A DNA stretch of 44,765 nt from Caldifarciminota bacterium (GCA_014859085.1 JACUUY010000005.1:1-44765), one strand, 5' to 3'. Shown: positions 18,619 through 28,741, counted from the stretch's first letter. A program made the numbers and translations. Notes: a model not told the origin generated them from the sequence alone.

Positions 18619-19776
18619 TTAGCATAACAAAAGCCTTTTTACGAGTATCGTAGCATACGTTCCCGGCGGGAGCGTGCACTTCACCTGGCACTGGTATTTG
18701 CGGGCGTAGACCCTGTCAGGCTCCGGGGTCGATACAGTGAACGATTCTGGAAAGACGACCGCATGGCGCAAAAAAGACCTGAACCGCACGCCGCGCAGGC
18801 GCATCCTTCCGAGTCCCATCTCTTTCAACGCAATTCCCTCCTGCGCCACAACTCTTTCAATCATCTTGCCGGCCGGTCCGGACAATCGTGTCTTCTCGTT
18901 GACCATCGGGATCCGCATCTTGCGGGCCGCTCCCAGGTCGGTCAGACGACGGTAGAATACGAACTGCCCCACGGAGTATCTCACATCGACGTTGTCCACG
19001 CCGTATTCTTTGATCAGCCGCGCCAGGGTTTCATTGAATATATGAGACTGGTATGCGAGCAGATAGAGGTTGAGGAGCTCACGGTCGATCTTCTTGAGCG
19101 CGTTCTTATAGTCCTTAGGGTTTGCGCACAGGTATTTCAGTATCGGCCGGTAGAAAGTCGGGGCAATTCTCAAACATCCTGTCCAGTCGCGCCAGTGGCT
19201 CAGGCAGTACTGCTTGAACCGCTTCTCGCGGGTACTATCTTCCTTGTAGGCATAGCACATGAGCATTTTCAATGCACCCTGATAATGCTCGAGGAGCAAC
19301 TGCCGGGCGATAAAACCCCGGCCGTGGCGCGCCGACCCAAAGCGCTGGTCGTCGAAATAGTTCGGGAATCCGTGGTCAACTACTTCGACCGCGTTGTGCC
19401 GCACGGCCTCGCTCTCTTTTTCCGTCAGGTCCCGGACCGTGATGCAGAACGCATTTCCGCGCAGCATGGCCGGTGTGATCGCCGTTTTGCACTTGCCGAC
19501 GGGTATGAGCGTGAAGTTCTTCTCGTTGACCGCATGCCTGAAATTGCCTTTGAACGACAGGTACTGCGTGGATTGCGAGTAGCGGTCCTTGAGCCCGGCG
19601 CGCGCAAACAGGTTCTTGCGCGTATTCGTTTTGCGGGCGACAAAATCAATTACGTCGAGCGTGTTCCAGTATTTCTTCTCGAGTTTCAGGATCGTGTAGG
19701 CACCATTATCGGCAAACGGTATATCGATCAATTCCTCGACGATGAAATCGCCGGGGTTAGCCTTGATCTTTGCCAT
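18619..19776 (-). CDS. truD: tRNA pseudouridine synthase TruD-like
   Basis: TruD isomerises uridine 13 of tRNA. The 385-residue product begins with the family-typical KANPGDFIVEEL. It has the catalytic motif GLKDRYSQSTQ with Asp64, NYFDDQRFG near residue 140, and the inserted TruD subdomain between, containing LLLEHYQGALK. QSHIFNETLARLI begins the second half of the core. Length is normal. There is no clear SD or promoter before ATG 19776. It follows the M16 peptidase gene by 81 bp on the same strand and may be on the rpsO-pnp transcript. Confidence 0.93.
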   Translation of the reverse strand: MAKIKANPGDFIVEELIDIPFADNGAYTILKLEKKYWNTLDVIDFVARKTNTRKNLFARAGLKDRYSQSTQYLSFKGNFRHAVNEKNFTLIPVGKCKTAITPAMLRGNAFCITVRDLTEKESEAVRHNAVEVVDHGFPNYFDDQRFGSARHGRGFIARQLLLEHYQGALKMLMCYAYKEDSTREKRFKQYCLSHWRDWTGCLRIAPTFYRPILKYLCANPKDYKNALKKIDRELLNLYLLAYQSHIFNETLARLIKEYGVDNVDVRYSVGQFVFYRRLTDLGAARKMRIPMVNEKTRLSGPAGKMIERVVAQEGIALKEMGLGRMRLRGVRFRSFLRHAVVFPESFTVSTPEPDRVYARKYQCQVKCTLPPGTYATILVKRLLLC

Positions 19777-19857
19777 TGTGTCGGAAGATATGGGCTGCTT
19801 GTGTTGCGGTGAATTGACAGAGAATAGAGCCCTGACAGACGGGCCCGGCAGTGTGCA

Positions 19858-21153
19858 CTATGTTCTCAGGTCGTTGACAATGGCCGCCACTTCCTTCTCG
19901 CTGATCGGCCCGACCGCCGTGACCGTATAGTGTTTGGGGTCGAGGAAGTCGCCCGCCATGCTGTTGATCTGCACCTCGTCCACTCCATTGATCCGGGCGA
20001 CGACATCGTCGACGCTCGCGATCTCCTTTGAATACACCGCCTCGCGCGCAAGACGTAGCATGCGGCTGGTCGAACTCTCAAGACTGAGCAGCAGGTTGCC
20101 CGACAGGTACGTCTTGGATAATTCGATCTCTTCCCGGCCGAAACCATGCCGGTCGATCTCACGGAAGATCTTCTTGAGGCGGCGCACGACCCTCGGAATA
20201 TTCTTCTTGTCACACAGAAAGTAGAAACCACTTACCCCGCAGTCGCAATAGAAGTCGATGAATGACTGCACATGGTAGACAAGGCCGTCTTTTTCGCGCA
20301 GACCTTGGAAAAGGCGCGACGACATGCCGCCGCCCAGTGCCGTATTCATGATCGACAATTGATAGTGCTGGGGCGCGGCAAATGCAACACCGCGCGTTCC
20401 GAAAACGAAGTGAACCTGAGAGATCTCCTTGCGCGGTTGCACCGCGATCTTGCCGAGTTCGTAAGCCGGCATGGTGCGCTTTGTTTCACTCGCGTATTCG
20501 ATCAGGAGCTTCTGTTTTGCCAGATCGACGATCTTATCGTGGTCGTAGTTGCCGCTCAGGGCGATGACCATTTCCTGATGTTTGAGTTGCCGGTAGCGTT
20601 TCCTGGTTTGCAGCGCGTCGATCTGTTTGATCGATCTTGCGGTTCCGGCCACGGGCCGGCCCAGGGCGTGGCCCGGGAGGAGAGTCCTGAAGAACAGTTC
20701 GAATGCGGCATCACCAGGATCATCGTTGCTTGATTTTATTTCTTCGAGAACGACCGATTTTTCCTTTTTGAGGTCGTTGCGGTCGATCTTTGACTCCAGG
20801 AGGATCTCGGCGATCAGCTCGAAGACGAGAGCGATATGCTCGGACAGGAATTTGGTGATGATTATCAGATTTTCCTTAGTTGTATACGCATCGAACGCAC
20901 CGCCCAGACTTTCCATCAATTTCACGATCTCCAGCGCGGATTTCCGAGAGGTACCCTTGAACAGCATGTGCTCGATCAGGTGCGTGATGCCATTCTCGCC
21001 GGCAGATTCGTCCCGTGAACCATTATTAATGAAGAACCCCATGGAAAATGAATAGAACTTGGGGATTTGTTCGGCGATGATTCTAACGGCGGGATTGATT
21101 CTGGTCAGGGTTATCTTATTCTTTTCGGATAAGATTAATCCTCCCCTGATCAT
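19858..21153 (-). CDS. M16 family zinc peptidase
   Basis: M16 proteins of this length act as processing peptidases or dimerise with inactive partners. The 431-residue product has the inverted zinc motif HLIEH (His58, Glu61, His62) and the third ligand in VVLEEIKSS (Glu137/138), so it should be active. [20 protein letters not shown] near residue 285-304 is the conserved C-terminal-half motif. It is the classical neighbour of pnp. Its start overlaps pnp by 38 bp. ATG 21153 has no SD, while a strong GGGGAGGA lies inside the frame at 21146-21139 before a TTA codon, so the start is uncertain by seven codons. Confidence 0.9.
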   Translation of the reverse strand: MIRGGLILSEKNKITLTRINPAVRIIAEQIPKFYSFSMGFFINNGSRDESAGENGITHLIEHMLFKGTSRKSALEIVKLMESLGGAFDAYTTKENLIIITKFLSEHIALVFELIAEILLESKIDRNDLKKEKSVVLEEIKSSNDDPGDAAFELFFRTLLPGHALGRPVAGTARSIKQIDALQTRKRYRQLKHQEMVIALSGNYDHDKIVDLAKQKLLIEYASETKRTMPAYELGKIAVQPRKEISQVHFVFGTRGVAFAAPQHYQLSIMNTALGGGMSSRLFQGLREKDGLVYHVQSFIDFYCDCGVSGFYFLCDKKNIPRVVRRLKKIFREIDRHGFGREEIELSKTYLSGNLLLSLESSTSRMLRLAREAVYSKEIASVDDVVARINGVDEVQINSMAGDFLDPKHYTVTAVGPISEKEVAAIVNDLRT

Positions 21154-23179
21154 CGATATTTGCGACTTTCACGACTATCTCATCACCGATCTTGACGACG
21201 TCCTCGACCCTCTTCACGCGCTGCCGTGACAGTTTTGAAATGTGGACGAGCCCTTCTTTGCCGGGCAGGATCTCGACGAACGCGCCAAAGGTCATTATCC
21301 GCTTGACCTTGCCGATGTATGTCTTGCCGACCTCGGCTTCCTGGACAATGTTCTGCACGGCCTCCTGCGCTTTTTCCACGTTCTGACGGTTGTCGCCGGC
21401 GATCGTGACCTTACCGTCGTCGTCGATATCGATCTCGACATCGTTCTCGGCGATGATCTTGCGGATCATCTTACCGCCCGGACCGATCACTTCGCCGATC
21501 TTTGCTTTCGGGACCGAGAACACGACGATCTTCGGCGCGTACTTGGAGAGTTCGCTGCGGGGTGTGCTGATCGTGCTGTTCATGACATCGAGAATGCTCA
21601 AGCGCGCATCGCGCGCCAGCTGCATCGCCTCGGCAAGAACATCGATCGGCAATCCCCGTGTCTTCAGGTCGAGCTGGATCGCGGTAATGCCGTCCTTGGT
21701 GCCCGCGACCTTGAAATCCATGTCGCCGTAATGGTCTTCGGCACCCAGTATGTCGCTGAGCAGGACGTACCTGCCTGCTTCCTTGACCAGGCCGACCGAA
21801 ATGCCCGAGACCGCGGTCTTGATCGGCACGCCCGCGTCCATCAGGGCGAGCGATGCCCCGCATACGCTGGCCATGGACGATGAACCATTGGACTCGAGAA
21901 TATTGGAAACGAGCCGGATCGTATACGGAAACTCCGTCTCTTTGGGCAGCACCGGTAGGATCGCCCGCTCGGCAAGGACGCCGTGCCCGACCTCGCGCCT
22001 GCTCGTGCCGCGCATGGGCCGGACTTCACCGACCGAGAAGGGCGGAAAATTGTAATGGAGCATGAAGGACTTTGATTCCTCGCCGTATATGTCATCGACC
22101 CGCTGCTCGTCGCTCGCGGTGCCGAGCGTGGTGACAGCAAGACTCTGGGTCTGGCCGCGCGTGAACAGGGCCGAGCCGTGAGTCCTGGGCAAGAGCCCGA
22201 TCTCGCAGGAAACCGGGCGAACTTCGGTCAACCCCCGTCCGTCAAGGCGGGTCTTGTCTTTCAGCACTTTTTCGCGCATCTTGGCGCGCATTATTTCATC
22301 AACGACGAATTTGACCTTCAGTTCGATCTCATCGTCCTTTCCCTGCATCTTGTCGATCGTGGCTTTGATCAATTCATATGTCGAATCTTCGCGCGCTTCC
22401 TTGTCTTTGAGATTCAGTATCTCATCGATGGTCGTGCCCAGGGCATTCTCGATCTCAACATAAAGCGGTTTCTCGATATAGGATTTGACCAGGTCGACTT
22501 TTTCTTTGCCCGCGTCCTTCACGATTTCCTCTTCCATATCAATGATGCGCGCGATTTCCGGCTGGGCAAATTTGATAGAACCGGCGACTTCTTCCTCACT
22601 TGCTTCTGTCGCCTCGCCCTCGATCATGACGACCGAATCCTGCGTGCCGGCAACGATGATGTTGAGCCTGCTTTCTTTCTGCTGGTCCAGCGTCGGGTTT
22701 ATGATGTATTTCCCGTTGATCAGACCGACCTTGACTGCGGCGATGGGTGTCGTGAAGGGCAGTTCGGACATCAGAAGCGCCGTCGCCGCACCGATGATAC
22801 AAAACGCATCCGGTTCGTGCTCGACATCCGAAGACAGCAGATTGGCGATGATCTGCACCTCGTTGCGAAAGCCTTTGGGGAAGAGCGGGCGCATGGGGCG
22901 GTCGATGAGACGCGAGATGAGGATCTCGCTTTCTGACGGTCTTGTTTCCCGTTTGATGAAGCCGCCGGGTATCTTACCCGCGGCAAAAGACAGTTCGCGG
23001 TAATCCACGGTAAGGGGCAGAAAATCGAGGCCTTTTGTCGGGTCGGGCCGGTACGAAACGCAGACGAGCACGATCGTATCGCCATAGCTGACCATGCACG
23101 CCGCCGCCGCTTGTTTTGCCACCCGGCCGGTTTCAATACGTAATTCTTTTTCTCCAACCTGAAGGGTCAATGAATGCAC
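21116..23179 (-). CDS. pnp: Polyribonucleotide nucleotidyltransferase (PNPase)
   Basis: PNPase degrades RNA 3' to 5' by phosphorolysis. The 687-residue product has two RNase PH domains. The first contains [10 protein letters not shown] and [12 protein letters not shown]; the second contains [18 protein letters not shown], and [21 protein letters not shown] with the catalytic Asp cluster. A KH domain follows ([15 protein letters not shown]), then an S1 domain ([20 protein letters not shown]) to the end. GTG 23179 is 1 nt after the rpsO stop and has GAGAGG before it. The rpsO-pnp order is the classical one. No RNase III site was evaluated. Confidence 0.96.
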   Translation of the reverse strand: MHSLTLQVGEKELRIETGRVAKQAAAACMVSYGDTIVLVCVSYRPDPTKGLDFLPLTVDYRELSFAAGKIPGGFIKRETRPSESEILISRLIDRPMRPLFPKGFRNEVQIIANLLSSDVEHEPDAFCIIGAATALLMSELPFTTPIAAVKVGLINGKYIINPTLDQQKESRLNIIVAGTQDSVVMIEGEATEASEEEVAGSIKFAQPEIARIIDMEEEIVKDAGKEKVDLVKSYIEKPLYVEIENALGTTIDEILNLKDKEAREDSTYELIKATIDKMQGKDDEIELKVKFVVDEIMRAKMREKVLKDKTRLDGRGLTEVRPVSCEIGLLPRTHGSALFTRGQTQSLAVTTLGTASDEQRVDDIYGEESKSFMLHYNFPPFSVGEVRPMRGTSRREVGHGVLAERAILPVLPKETEFPYTIRLVSNILESNGSSSMASVCGASLALMDAGVPIKTAVSGISVGLVKEAGRYVLLSDILGAEDHYGDMDFKVAGTKDGITAIQLDLKTRGLPIDVLAEAMQLARDARLSILDVMNSTISTPRSELSKYAPKIVVFSVPKAKIGEVIGPGGKMIRKIIAENDVEIDIDDDGKVTIAGDNRQNVEKAQEAVQNIVQEAEVGKTYIGKVKRIMTFGAFVEILPGKEGLVHISKLSRQRVKRVEDVVKIGDEIVVKVANIDDQGRINLIRKE

Positions 23180-23180
23180 A

Positions 23181-23450
23181 TTAACCTCTCAGATCGAGAT
23201 TTTTGACGATCTCAAGGTATTTACCGCGGTCTTTCTTCATCAAATAATTGAGATGACGCCTGCGGTCGTTTACCATCTTGATCAAACCGCGTCGGGAGTG
23301 GCGGTCCTTGGGGAATTGCTTGAGATGTTCTGACAGACTCTTGATCCGCTCGGTCAAAATGGCGATCTGCACCTCGGGCGAACCAGTGTCCTTGACATGC
23401 CGCTTGTGACTCTGGATCACTTCGCTCTTCTTGTTCCTATCTAACGTCAT
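23181..23450 (-). CDS. rpsO: 30S ribosomal protein S15
   Basis: S15 is a primary 16S rRNA binding protein of the platform. The 89-residue product has the diagnostic [15 protein letters not shown], the [22 protein letters not shown] block and a basic C-terminus. Its length is exactly typical. A GGAGAG SD precedes the ATG. pnp follows with 1 nt between genes, so rpsO-pnp-M16 (perhaps truD) form one transcript from the promoter at 23477-23504. Confidence 0.97.
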   Translation of the reverse strand: MTLDRNKKSEVIQSHKRHVKDTGSPEVQIAILTERIKSLSEHLKQFPKDRHSRRGLIKMVNDRRRHLNYLMKKDRGKYLEIVKNLDLRG

Positions 23451-23476
23451 GATTTGCTCTCCTTTTCTTTTAGCTA

Positions 23477-23504
23477 ATTATCCACAATTTTTGGAGAAAG
23501 TCAA
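23477..23504 (-). promoter_or_regulatory. sigma70-type promoter of rpsO-pnp
   Basis: On minus, TTGACT (23504-23499), a 16-bp spacer and GATAAT (23482-23477). It lies 27 bp from the divergent promoter at 23531. Confidence 0.75.
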
Positions 23505-23530
23505 GATATATGAGGTCGGTGAGGCTGCGA

Positions 23531-23558
23531 TTGACACGGCCGTCCATTTCCGTATAAT
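23531..23558 (+). promoter_or_regulatory. sigma70-type promoter of the saccharopine-dehydrogenase-like operon
   Basis: TTGACA (23531-23536), a 16-bp spacer and TATAAT (23553-23558). The leader to ATG 23658 is about 93 nt, long for this window. It contains short complementary words such as CACTC/GAGTG and GAGGT/ACCTC that could fold, but no known riboswitch was recognised. Confidence 0.82.
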
Positions 23559-23657
23559 TGAGCCGTCACTCACGAGGTTGCGAGAGTGCTCGGGGAAGTG
23601 CCTGGTAATCGACCTCTTGCATGATCGCCCGACAGCAAAGTGGATAAGGAGGATAAC

Positions 23658-24887
23658 ATGAAGGTGTTGGTCTTTGGTGGCTCTGGGAAGATCGGTTCAG
23701 CCGTTGCCTGGGATCTTGCTCCGGACAATGAAGTAGAGGCCATTGGCATTGTGGGCCGGCACGAGGCGGCCCTTGACAAGGTGAAGAATTGGATCGGCAG
23801 CAAGAAGGTGTTCCCGCATATCCTGGATATCAACGACAAGAAGGCCGCGATCGACTTGATGAAGAAGTATGATGTCGGCGTTCTGACCCTGCCTAACCGA
23901 CAGACCAGTTACAAGGTCGTGCATTTTGCGATCGAGGCCGGATTGGATATCGTGGACACGATCGAGGAATTCCACCGCACGCCGGACGCTTATGAGACCG
24001 AAGGGCTCGAATTGCCCGAAGGCATGGAACTCGCCGAGTACGGCGAATGGCTGCACAAGCGGGCTTGCGAGAACGACGTGACGTTCGTTGACGGCATGGG
24101 TTTTGCACCTGGTTTGAGCAATATAACGCTCGGCGACGGCATCAGGAAGATCGATGTCGCGGAAAGGGCGGTTGCCCGGGTCGGCGGTATTCCATCGAAA
24201 GCGGCGGCAGTAAGACACCCCCTCCGTTATATGATAACCTGGGCATTCGAGCATGTACTCAGGGAATACATGATCAAGCTCAACGTCGTGAAGGACGGGA
24301 AGATCGTCGAGGTCGACGCGGCGACGGCTCTCGAGAAATTCCGGTTCAATAAACTGGGCAGGGATGAAGAACTGGAGTGCGCGATAACCCCGGGCATGCC
24401 GAGTTTTCTATTCACGCGGAAGCAACTTAAGGATTTTGCCGAAAAGACGGTTCGCTGGCCCGGCCACTGGCAGGGCATATACACGCTCAAGGAATGCGGC
24501 ATGCTCGACATCGGCCCGGTTGATTTCAAGGGCGTCAAGATCGTTCCCAGGGAATTCCTGCTGTCGATCATAACGCCGAGGTTAAAACCAGACAAAGATG
24601 AGACCGACGTTTGCGTAATGTACAACACGCTGGAGGGCAAGAAAGACGGCCGGAACGTGAAGATCGAGTATTTCATGTGGGACGAGGCGGATACGAAGAA
24701 CAATATCTCATCGATGATGAGAGCAACCGGCTATCCCATGGCGATTACGGCGCGCATGATCGGCCGGGGTGAGATAAAAGCGAAAGGCATTGTTGCGCCG
24801 GAAGATGCGGTTTTCGGTGATCTCTACCAGAAATTCATCGTCGAATTGAAAAAACGGGGTATCGAAATACTCGAGGTCATGACCTAA
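23658..24887 (+). CDS. Saccharopine dehydrogenase-like NAD(P)-dependent oxidoreductase
   Basis: The 409-residue product has an N-terminal Rossmann fold with GGSGKIGSAVAWDL (residues 8-21), followed by a dinucleotide strand ending in GRHEAAL. The catalytic-domain pattern includes GMGFAPGLSNI near residue 151 and a GVKIVPREFL segment, as in the saccharopine dehydrogenase/reductase family. Relatives make lysine-pathway intermediates or carboxynorspermidine; nothing here fixes the substrate. AAGGAGG (23646-23652) sets ATG 23658. GTG 23640 is upstream of that SD and is not used. A VOC protein and an unknown membrane protein follow on the same strand. Confidence 0.82.
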   Translation: MKVLVFGGSGKIGSAVAWDLAPDNEVEAIGIVGRHEAALDKVKNWIGSKKVFPHILDINDKKAAIDLMKKYDVGVLTLPNRQTSYKVVHFAIEAGLDIVDTIEEFHRTPDAYETEGLELPEGMELAEYGEWLHKRACENDVTFVDGMGFAPGLSNITLGDGIRKIDVAERAVARVGGIPSKAAAVRHPLRYMITWAFEHVLREYMIKLNVVKDGKIVEVDAATALEKFRFNKLGRDEELECAITPGMPSFLFTRKQLKDFAEKTVRWPGHWQGIYTLKECGMLDIGPVDFKGVKIVPREFLLSIITPRLKPDKDETDVCVMYNTLEGKKDGRNVKIEYFMWDEADTKNNISSMMRATGYPMAITARMIGRGEIKAKGIVAPEDAVFGDLYQKFIVELKKRGIEILEVMT

Positions 24888-24918
24888 CCCGGAAACGGCG
24901 GATCCTCCGAATCAAGAA

Positions 24919-25266
24919 ATGGCCGGGATCGTCTTCTTCAAGACGCAGCAGATAGATACGCTCGAAAAATTCTACACCGGCGAGATCGGCATGCAGGTCT
25001 GGCTGAGGCAGGAGGACTGCATTATCCTCAGGCACGGCAATCTGCTGCTGGGATTCTGCGCACGGCAGGATATTGAATGCGCGGGCATGATGACGTTCTT
25101 CTACGAAACCGTAAAAGAGGTGGATGCCATGTACGACCGGCTCAAAGACATCGCTACGGAGTTGCCAGCGGTCAGTGAAAAGTACAATATCTGCCGGTTC
25201 TTCAGCCAGGACCCGGAAAGGAGGCGGCTTGAATTCCAGTGCTTTCTCCATCCGGTCGACGTATGA
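24919..25266 (+). CDS. VOC superfamily (glyoxalase/dioxygenase-like) protein
   Basis: The 115-residue product has the betaalphabetabetabeta module of vicinal-oxygen-chelate proteins. GIVFFKTQQIDTLEKFYTGEIG and the start of the second strand, CIILRHGNLLLGF, open the fold. FFYETVKEVDAMYDRL and a terminal DPERRRLEFQCF close it, with Glu of the last strand a usual metal ligand. Single-module VOC proteins dimerise; the substrate cannot be guessed. There is no clear SD; it lies 31 bp after the dehydrogenase gene, so coupling is likely. Confidence 0.78.
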   Translation: MAGIVFFKTQQIDTLEKFYTGEIGMQVWLRQEDCIILRHGNLLLGFCARQDIECAGMMTFFYETVKEVDAMYDRLKDIATELPAVSEKYNICRFFSQDPERRRLEFQCFLHPVDV

Positions 25267-25314
25267 CCCTGTCGATGCGCCCGGGCGCGGCTGGTCTGGG
25301 GGCGGTGATTCGTA

Positions 25315-27060
25315 TTGGCGGCTGTGTCTGTGAAGCATAGGCAGCGTGTCTCAAACGCGCTCGGCTGCGTATTCGGCATCATTCTCGTCAGATTGGCGCT
25401 CGGTACTGCCTATCAATACGCCGCTGTTTATTCTCAATTCGCCTGGTACGTTCTGTACCCGGTAACTGCATTACGGTCCATGAGCGATCAGTTCGTCCTT
25501 GCCGTTTTCTATCTCCTGCTGTGGCTCTATATTCTCGTAGTGCAGGTTGTTGTCTACCAGAGGCCTGTCGGCCGCACTGTGCTGGGAACCCTCGTATGGA
25601 TGACCGTGCTCGCGCTGCCCTTTCTGCCTTTCGGCATCAGGTATGTATCCCTGGCGCGCTACACGTCCGGAATAAGCAGCTACACCCTGCGGATACTTCC
25701 GTTCGCCGGCCTGCTGGTCTCATTCTTTCTGGTCAACCGTCTCCATTTCAAACAGAACCATCTGGTCGCCGGCGCCTGGGCATGCGTCAATTTCCTGCTT
25801 TTGGTCGTGGTCGTCACGATGGCCGATCTTCTGCCGATGATCAAATCCGGGTTACTGTTCCACGCGCTGGGCTACCGGATATCGATTGCCAACACGTTCA
25901 TCAGCCGGATGCCGGTTCTCGCGTTGTTCGCGGCAATGGCACTTGCGGGGTTCTATATGTCCGTCTTTGAGCGTCACTTCCTCCGTGTTCCCCGGGAGAC
26001 GAATCGACTTGGTGCTGTGTCCGTCCCGGCTTTCATGGTGCTTGCGCTCATGCTGGTCATCGTGATCATGCGCGATGATTACCAGAGATACCGTTATTTC
26101 CATTATCAGGGCGGCATCACGACCGTTTTCTTTGCTCCCTATGACGACCGGCAGATGATCACGTTCGATGAGAACCGGTTCGCGATCGTCAACGGCCGAC
26201 AGAGCGTTTTCTACCCTTTTGGCCGGTTCAGTACGCAGGATACCCTGCGCCACCATGCAGAGAATGTCCTGCGCATGAAATTGATCGAGGGTCTGGACTA
26301 TTACCGGCTGGCGAGGATCGTCACGGTGCTCGCCCATGGACCGCGCGATACAATTGTCTACAAAAGACTGCGGCCGGTCATTACCGGCAGCAGCTACCGG
26401 ATACCCGAGCAGCTCAGGATCTGGGCACGATTTCTCGACCAGAGGTATGCATCTGATAGCAGCGATATCAGCGTCACTGGATGGGTGCGTGTCAATGGCT
26501 CGCCCCTGGCCGGGACAGAATTCATCGTCAACAAGGTCAACCGGACGTCTGGAAGCGACCGAAAGGATGCAGTGCCGGTCTGGCAAGACCGTACGGATAC
26601 GGAAGGAAGATTCGATTTCACATGCTACAAGGATGCAGGATCGGATACCGGATATTTCCAGGTCAATTTCTCGGTGCCGGATTCGGTCTTCGGCAGCAAT
26701 CTGCGGACGATTAAAGTAGTATCACCTCTGTCCGTGTTCAGGCAGCCCGGACGTCACCTGCTCGACACCCTCGATATCGTATTCACACGCCAGGGCACTG
26801 CGTCTTATCGCAAGAGCCTGGCGGTCGCGACTTCTTCGCGGCCGGATTCGTTCCTCGTCGTTTTGCCTGAAGTTGCAGCGATCGTGCCACTTCGGATAAC
26901 CGGCGCGGTCAATAATACCGGGGAGATGGCCGATGTTTTGCTGGAGTGCCTTACGTGGAGACTGGATGAACAGAGCCGGTTATCGTTCCTGGAGCAGCTC
27001 AACCCGTCCAGGTTCTATCTGAGCGAACCGGACGGCGACGTGATGATCAGTATATACTGA
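25315..27060 (+). CDS. Uncharacterised polytopic membrane protein with soluble C-terminal domain
   Basis: I do not recognise this 581-residue protein. The N-terminal half holds about seven hydrophobic segments (first near residues 15-40, last near 238-256). These are followed by a soluble C-terminal region of about 320 residues. In it, NRTSGSDRKD then DRTDTEGRFDFTCY resembles a carboxypeptidase-regulatory-like beta sandwich. YDDRQMITFDENRFAIVNGR just after the last helix looks like a ligand or docking segment. The start is TTG 25315 after a G-rich SD-like stretch; GTG 25324 and 25330 are alternatives. It closes the 23658 operon and converges with ribE, 33 bp away. Confidence 0.6.
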   Translation: MAAVSVKHRQRVSNALGCVFGIILVRLALGTAYQYAAVYSQFAWYVLYPVTALRSMSDQFVLAVFYLLLWLYILVVQVVVYQRPVGRTVLGTLVWMTVLALPFLPFGIRYVSLARYTSGISSYTLRILPFAGLLVSFFLVNRLHFKQNHLVAGAWACVNFLLLVVVVTMADLLPMIKSGLLFHALGYRISIANTFISRMPVLALFAAMALAGFYMSVFERHFLRVPRETNRLGAVSVPAFMVLALMLVIVIMRDDYQRYRYFHYQGGITTVFFAPYDDRQMITFDENRFAIVNGRQSVFYPFGRFSTQDTLRHHAENVLRMKLIEGLDYYRLARIVTVLAHGPRDTIVYKRLRPVITGSSYRIPEQLRIWARFLDQRYASDSSDISVTGWVRVNGSPLAGTEFIVNKVNRTSGSDRKDAVPVWQDRTDTEGRFDFTCYKDAGSDTGYFQVNFSVPDSVFGSNLRTIKVVSPLSVFRQPGRHLLDTLDIVFTRQGTASYRKSLAVATSSRPDSFLVVLPEVAAIVPLRITGAVNNTGEMADVLLECLTWRLDEQSRLSFLEQLNPSRFYLSEPDGDVMISIY

Positions 27061-27093
27061 GTTGCCTGACTGCGTTATCGATCTCAACCCCGG

Positions 27094-27663
27094 TTAGACA
27101 TCAAGGGTCGCCCGCCGGATCAGGACCTTAGCCAGATAATCGTATTCGATATTAACTCTGCCGCCTACGCGCAGGCTGCCCAGCGCCGTGTTCTGCAGAG
27201 TATAAGGTATGAGAGAAACCGAGACGATGTTACTGGTAATGGATGAAACGGTCAGGCTCACGCCATCGATGCCGATCGACCCCTTATCAATGACACAGGG
27301 CGCGTATTCCGGGTCTATTTCAAGAAAATATTCATTCGTCTTCACCCTTGCCAGCCTCCCTACATCATCGACGTGGCCCAGCATGATATGACCGCCCAGC
27401 CGGTCGCCGACGCGCAGGGCGCGCTCGAGATTGACATAGTCACCCGCGCGCCAGTAGTTGAGCGTGGTCGCGCCGAGCGTCTGCTTCATCGCATCCACAA
27501 CGAACCCTTGTTTCGTGAGACCGGTCACGGTGAGGCAGATACCCTGGACCGCGATACTGTTGCCTTTATTGACCTGCAGGCTCGACTCGATTTTTATCTT
27601 CTGCACCTCTGCTCTCGAGATCGATAATACTCTGCCTTTTTCTTCAATTATCCCGGTAAACAT
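27094..27663 (-). CDS. ribE: Riboflavin synthase, alpha chain type
   Basis: It converts two lumazine molecules to riboflavin and a pyrimidinedione. The 189-residue product begins MFTGIIEEKG, the universal start. It has two lumazine-binding repeats: first NSIAVQGICLTVTGL, second GSIGIDGVSLTVSSI. GHIMLGHVDDVG between them is conserved. ATG 27663 is chosen from that start; the frame opens seven codons earlier. It overlaps ribD by 20 bp, so the two are translated from one transcript. ribBA and ribH are not in the window. Confidence 0.95.
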   Translation of the reverse strand: MFTGIIEEKGRVLSISRAEVQKIKIESSLQVNKGNSIAVQGICLTVTGLTKQGFVVDAMKQTLGATTLNYWRAGDYVNLERALRVGDRLGGHIMLGHVDDVGRLARVKTNEYFLEIDPEYAPCVIDKGSIGIDGVSLTVSSITSNIVSVSLIPYTLQNTALGSLRVGGRVNIEYDYLAKVLIRRATLDV

Positions 27664-28702
27664 GGTATAATATATCCTCCCCAATAGATTCTGGTCTGGC
27701 GCGCTCGATCATTGCGCTTGCGGCCGGCACATCGATACCCGTGCTGACCGTGATCGGCGCAACAAAAACATACATCTCGTCATAAGTCCGTTCCTCGAGG
27801 AATTGCGTGAAGGTTTTGCCGCCGCCCTCCACGATGACCGCGCCGATCTTCAGCATGCCGATCCTTCGGAGCAGATCCGCGGTCGGAAAGTGCCTGGCTT
27901 CCATCTGCACGACCTCGACACCCAATGTCTGCAACCGTGCGATTTTTTCTCGATCGCTGCCCGGTCCCGTAAAAATAATACGGCGCGCGTTGGCGGCGAG
28001 GACATTCGCCTCGGCCGATATTCTGAGCCGGGGGTCGATAATTATCCTTGCCGGATTACGGCGCGCAGCCAGCCGGTCAGTGAGATAAGGGTCGTCAGCG
28101 AGCACGGTGTTGATCCCGACGAGCACGGCGCCGGTCCGGCCGCGCAATGCGTGGACATAGCGCAGGGCTGGTTCTCTTGTCACATATTTGCCAGCATAAC
28201 CGGATATTTTCATGTTGCTGGTTAACGCGATCTTGAGGATCACGTAAGGCGTCATCGTGGTGATATATTTCCGGTAGTGGCGGTTGAGGGTCGCAACGTA
28301 TTCTGGCGGATTTACGAAGGTGACCTCGATATTGTGTCGACGCAGCATTTCCACGCTCCGGCCATTGACCGCCGGGTTGGGGTCGGTCTCGGCGATGCAG
28401 ACCCGCTTGATGCCGGCGGCCAGTACCGCATCGACACAGGGCCTGGTGTGGCCGTGCGTGCAGCACGGTTCAAGATTGACATGAAGGTCGGCACCCCGGC
28501 CACGATTGCCGGCCTCGGACAGGGCGACAACTTCGGCATGCGCCTCACCGATCTTGCGATGAAATCCCTGGCCGACAATGCGTCCGTTCTTGATCACAAC
28601 CGCTCCGACCAGCGGATTGGCGCCGGTCTGCCCGGCACCCCGGGTCGCCAGGCTGAACGCGTACTGCATGTACATTTCATCACAGGCTCGGGAAATCAGC
28701 AT
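27644..28702 (-). CDS. ribD: Bifunctional riboflavin deaminase/reductase RibD
   Basis: It deaminates and then reduces the pyrimidine intermediate of riboflavin synthesis. The 352-residue product has the deaminase zinc site HAEVVAL (His55, Glu57) and PCCTHGHTRPC (Cys80, Cys89). The family form is PC-x-H-x-GRTPPC, so the middle is slightly altered. ADPNPAV-like TDPNPAVNG follows. The reductase half has VLVGINTVLADDPYLTDR and VIVEGGGKTF. No FMN riboswitch precedes it; the -10 lies only 11 nt before the ATG, giving a nearly leaderless message. Confidence 0.95.
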   Translation of the reverse strand: MLISRACDEMYMQYAFSLATRGAGQTGANPLVGAVVIKNGRIVGQGFHRKIGEAHAEVVALSEAGNRGRGADLHVNLEPCCTHGHTRPCVDAVLAAGIKRVCIAETDPNPAVNGRSVEMLRRHNIEVTFVNPPEYVATLNRHYRKYITTMTPYVILKIALTSNMKISGYAGKYVTREPALRYVHALRGRTGAVLVGINTVLADDPYLTDRLAARRNPARIIIDPRLRISAEANVLAANARRIIFTGPGSDREKIARLQTLGVEVVQMEARHFPTADLLRRIGMLKIGAVIVEGGGKTFTQFLEERTYDEMYVFVAPITVSTGIDVPAASAMIERARPESIGEDILYHVYRDN

Positions 28703-28713
28703 ATAGTTGCAGG

Positions 28714-28741
28714 ATTATAGCCGTGCACCCGCCCAAGTCAA
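28714..28741 (-). promoter_or_regulatory. Near-leaderless promoter of ribD-ribE
   Basis: On minus, TTGACT (28741-28736), a 16-bp spacer and TATAAT (28719-28714). Eleven nt separate the -10 from ATG 28702, leaving a predicted leader of about 4-5 nt and no room for a riboswitch. Confidence 0.8.

Noticed and set aside
18763-19812. 349-codon plus-strand open frame opposite truD
   Set aside because: It is an antisense shadow of a well-supported truD gene; its translation shows no domain and lacks an SD.
22178-22936. 252-codon open frame opposite pnp
   Set aside because: Antisense to conserved pnp domains; composition is the mirror of the coding strand.
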